From Candidatus Berkelbacteria bacterium (GTDB lineage Bacteria > Patescibacteriota > UBA1384 > 2-12-FULL-50-11): a stretch of 5,877 bases of DNA. The notes below the pieces were generated by a model. The model was not told where the DNA came from and ran no database searches. It saw only the letters and a list, made by a program, of their open reading frames with translations. This document shows, piece after piece, positions 3,994 to 5,877 of the stretch (within the stretch, counting starts at the first letter, position 1; each line of letters starts with the position of its first letter). The translations under genes were made by a program, and so were the position numbers. The DNA lies in contig JANLIQ010000032.1 in the NCBI GenBank assembly GCA_024654065.1, positions 1 through 5,877 of the forward strand, read 5' to 3'.

Positions 3994-5778
3994 ATGCGTA
4001 TCCCTAGATGGCTGCAGATGACTGCTAGGTTTACCCGGGAGGCAATTCCGCTGGGCATAATCGTGGCGGTCGTTTTTGCTCTGCTCCGAGGCTCGCTTCA
4101 TAGCGGCCTGCCAGCAGAACTGAGGGATGTTGCCTCTGCAGGCTACCTTTCGAAGGTGGCAATGATAAACGAGGCCAACAGCTGGTATACGCAAAACTGG
4201 TATCTCGGTTTCGAGATAGACCGTTGGTACCAGCCACTGACTAGCTTCTGGATACTTTTCCTAGGAAAAGTTCTAGGAGACGACACCCTTGCTTTCAACG
4301 TTCTGAGCTTTTCAGCATACCTGTCCCTCGCAGTGGGACTCTACCTGTGGCTCAGGATCGAGTTTTCGAGTGTCGTTGCGGCTCTGCTTTCGAGTGGGCT
4401 GTTTTTGACAACACACGTGACAATCGTCACGTTCCAGGGCTACTACTGGCAAACCCCGCAGCTTTTGGGGTGGGCTTTAACGCCTTGGGCGATGATCGCT
4501 TTCAGGAGCAGTCTAAGAAACCGCTCCAGGAGCGCTCCAGTTGTCTTCGGTGTGCTGATGGGCCTAATCGGGCTTTGCAATTGGGTCGCGCTGCTGGAAG
4601 CGATGATGCTCTCCGTGTCCTACGGGGTTGCAATCTTCGTGAGCAGACGATCTGAGGCATTCCACCCAGAAGGGCTTTGGCGGCTGACCACGAGCGTCTT
4701 GATAATGGCGGCCGTAACAGCATGGTGGCTCATTCCCGCTCTTGAACACGGGCTCTCGCCCTTTTTCCGGACAGGGCTGGGCACCTTCGACATCAGCAAG
4801 ATACTGGACTTCTTCGGAAGTGCGGATTGGCATGACTGGTACGTCGTCAAGATCCCTTCAGTACGGGGACTCTGGACGGTGGCAGTATGCGCCATAGTGG
4901 TGTTTCGCTGCTTGGAAGGTAAGAGAGGAGTTGCCGAAACACTAGCCATCTCGGTGATAGGTATCAGCTTCTTCCTGATGGTTGAGCTGAAATCGGATCT
5001 GGCCGGGAGACTGTCTCTCGATGTTGCCCTGGGCTTGGCGATTTTGTCCGGGGACGCATACAACTGGCTTCGCAGGAGCTGGAGTAAGGCAGTTTACGGA
5101 GGTGTTGCGCTCGCGTTGGTGGCGATCAGTGCGCTCGACGACTCTGCCCATGTCAGGGTAGACCGAGAAGCGTATAAGACTAGCCCGGAATACATCGAGG
5201 CGGAGCTGGTATCTGGATCTATGGAGAAGGGTGACCGAGCTTATATCATGTGGTCCCACAGGAACCGCATGAGTGAGTGGTTTAACTTCTTCCATCCAGA
5301 ACTGTCACAAGTGCTCGGGGCATCGGATCAAACACCGGTAAACCCGGATGTGCGCAGGATCGACTACCTGATGAAGCACGCGTCGAGTCGAGAGGATGCA
5401 CAAGAGCTAGATTTGCTTCTACGGAAGCATAGTGTAACGCACCTTGTCGTCGATTCCAAAGAAACTGCTTCGGTGATCAATCAGAGGTACGCTCTGAGTT
5501 ACGAGGGGAATTCTGTTCAGGTCTTCAAGACTGGACATCAACCTCGTTCCGAGGCTGTTGCAAAATACTCGTACTGGCATGGCTGGCGAATAGCTGGTGT
5601 GCTAGTTAGCTTGCTGCTTGTCTTTGTCTCAGCCGGGTATTACACCTGGTCCGAAGCGGAGGAGCGGCTTGAAGAGAGGGAAATCAACGGCCTCTTTAAT
5701 GGAATCTACTTCGAACCAGAGTCGGAGGAGCGGTTTGAAGAGGAGGTCGAAGAGAGTTACACTCTTGTATCGAACTAG
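3994..5778 (+). CDS. polytopic GT-C-like membrane glycosyltransferase (PTPS-related-type membrane protein)
   Basis: This 594-residue protein has about eleven hydrophobic segments. The first is near 17-34, most of the rest fall between 98 and 382, and the last is at 533-550. A soluble region lies at about 383-527. The first loop carries D45 and then NWYLGFEIDRWYQPLTSFW (68-86). This resembles the W-x-G...Y-x-PL loop of GT-C-fold proteins annotated as 6-pyruvoyl-tetrahydropterin synthase-related. The 383-527 region contains LLLRKHSVTHLVVDSKE (472-488), typical of the C-terminal extracytoplasmic domain of those proteins. GT-C enzymes use polyprenyl-phosphate sugars and act on the outer face of the membrane, so a role decorating or transferring the glycan made by the upstream GT2 enzyme is plausible but unproven. 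The start ATG has GGGGG at 3985-3989, 4 nt upstream. After the last membrane segment comes a very acidic tail with an internal 22-residue repeat. No catalytic residue can be named with certainty; a flippase-like role is the main alternative. Confidence 0.7.
   Translation: MRIPRWLQMTARFTREAIPLGIIVAVVFALLRGSLHSGLPAELRDVASAGYLSKVAMINEANSWYTQNWYLGFEIDRWYQPLTSFWILFLGKVLGDDTLAFNVLSFSAYLSLAVGLYLWLRIEFSSVVAALLSSGLFLTTHVTIVTFQGYYWQTPQLLGWALTPWAMIAFRSSLRNRSRSAPVVFGVLMGLIGLCNWVALLEAMMLSVSYGVAIFVSRRSEAFHPEGLWRLTTSVLIMAAVTAWWLIPALEHGLSPFFRTGLGTFDISKILDFFGSADWHDWYVVKIPSVRGLWTVAVCAIVVFRCLEGKRGVAETLAISVIGISFFLMVELKSDLAGRLSLDVALGLAILSGDAYNWLRRSWSKAVYGGVALALVAISALDDSAHVRVDREAYKTSPEYIEAELVSGSMEKGDRAYIMWSHRNRMSEWFNFFHPELSQVLGASDQTPVNPDVRRIDYLMKHASSREDAQELDLLLRKHSVTHLVVDSKETASVINQRYALSYEGNSVQVFKTGHQPRSEAVAKYSYWHGWRIAGVLVSLLLVFVSAGYYTWSEAEERLEEREINGLFNGIYFEPESEERFEEEVEESYTLVSN
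5657..5742 (+). repeat. 66-bp-period internal duplication encoding the acidic tail
   Basis: A 20-base segment at 5657-5676 recurs at 5723-5742 with one mismatch. The distance is 66 bases, exactly 22 codons, so the frame is kept and the unit appears as EAEERLEEREI and then ESEERFEEEVEE. The duplication lies in the C-terminal tail of the GT-C-like protein, after its last membrane helix. It has probably expanded the Glu-rich tail by slippage or recombination. The high identity at DNA level suggests a recent event, although the middle of the unit has diverged. Confidence 0.7.
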
Positions 5779-5801
5779 AACTGAATAAAGGCGACGTTCG
5801 C

Positions 5802-5877
5802 GTGAAGCGAACAATCATCGACCTACGGGTCTTTGATTTTATCCTTAGGGATAAGTTGCCGCGGCGTCGAGAAATCG
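5802..5877 (+). CDS. possible start of a third operon gene (partial, 25 codons)
   Basis: From GTG 5802 a frame stays open to the right edge and reads MKRTIIDLRVFDFILRDKLP and further basic residues. It begins 23 nt after the stop of the GT-C-like gene, a spacing that fits the same operon. AAAGG at 5787-5791 lies 10 nt before the GTG, a weak and slightly distant ribosome binding site. The start codon sits in the loop of a 6-bp hairpin, GTTCGC (5796-5801) with GCGAAC (5807-5812), which could limit initiation. Too little is present to recognise a family, and an open frame this short could be chance. Confidence 0.4.
   Translation, partial: MKRTIIDLRVFDFILRDKLPRRREI

Noticed and set aside
4620..5063. 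147-codon minus-strand frame inside the GT-C-like gene
   Set aside because: It is antisense to a continuous 594-codon membrane-protein gene with a proper start and operon context; GC-rich coding DNA often leaves such frames open.
5839..5854. Hairpin TTATCC-TTAG-GGATAA as a terminator after the GT-C-like gene
   Set aside because: The 6-bp stem has no T-tract and falls within the open frame that begins at 5802.

Overview
The window reads as a bacterial chromosome fragment with two unlike halves that face away from each other across an intergenic region of about 470 bases (2140-2610). The left half (1-2139, all minus strand) is AT-rich; hand-counted sample lines run from about 28% to 42% GC. 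In transcription order it carries a Lit-type/DUF1461 membrane protein, lgt, and the 5' part of lon, which runs off the left edge. The right half (2611-5877, all plus strand) is clearly GC-richer, with sample lines of about 50-63%. It carries a processive-type family 2 glycosyltransferase, a large polytopic GT-C-like membrane protein, and possibly the first 25 codons of a third gene.

Organism: GTG starts, compact ATGA coupling, a Gram-positive-style lipoprotein pair (Lgt plus a Lit-like transacylase), and an interspersed repeat translated inside a conserved gene together suggest a monoderm-type bacterium. A Patescibacteria/CPR member, perhaps a Microgenomates lineage, is my best guess, but this is inference. 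The standard genetic code appears to apply, since the Lit-like gene ends cleanly at TGA.

Function: Lgt attaches diacylglycerol to the lipobox cysteine of prolipoproteins. A Lit-family enzyme moves an acyl chain on the mature lipoprotein to make the lyso form. The overlap of their genes by ATGA makes this a plausible two-gene lipoprotein-lipidation operon. lon follows with its own TTGACA/TATCTT promoter, which overlaps a CIRCE-like inverted repeat, so it is probably a separately controlled heat-shock gene. The right-hand pair has the look of a surface-glycan module: a membrane-embedded synthase with a full D/DxD/TED/QxxRW motif set, followed 12 nt later by a GT-C-type protein with a C-terminal extracytoplasmic domain.

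The least explained part is the divergent intergenic region. It holds two plus-strand intrinsic terminators although no plus-strand gene lies upstream, alternative mutually exclusive hairpins, a repeated 10-mer, a promoter candidate and a short ORF with a strong ribosome binding site. This fits an unannotated small RNA or a leader-controlled glycan operon. The base-composition change here could mark an acquired segment.
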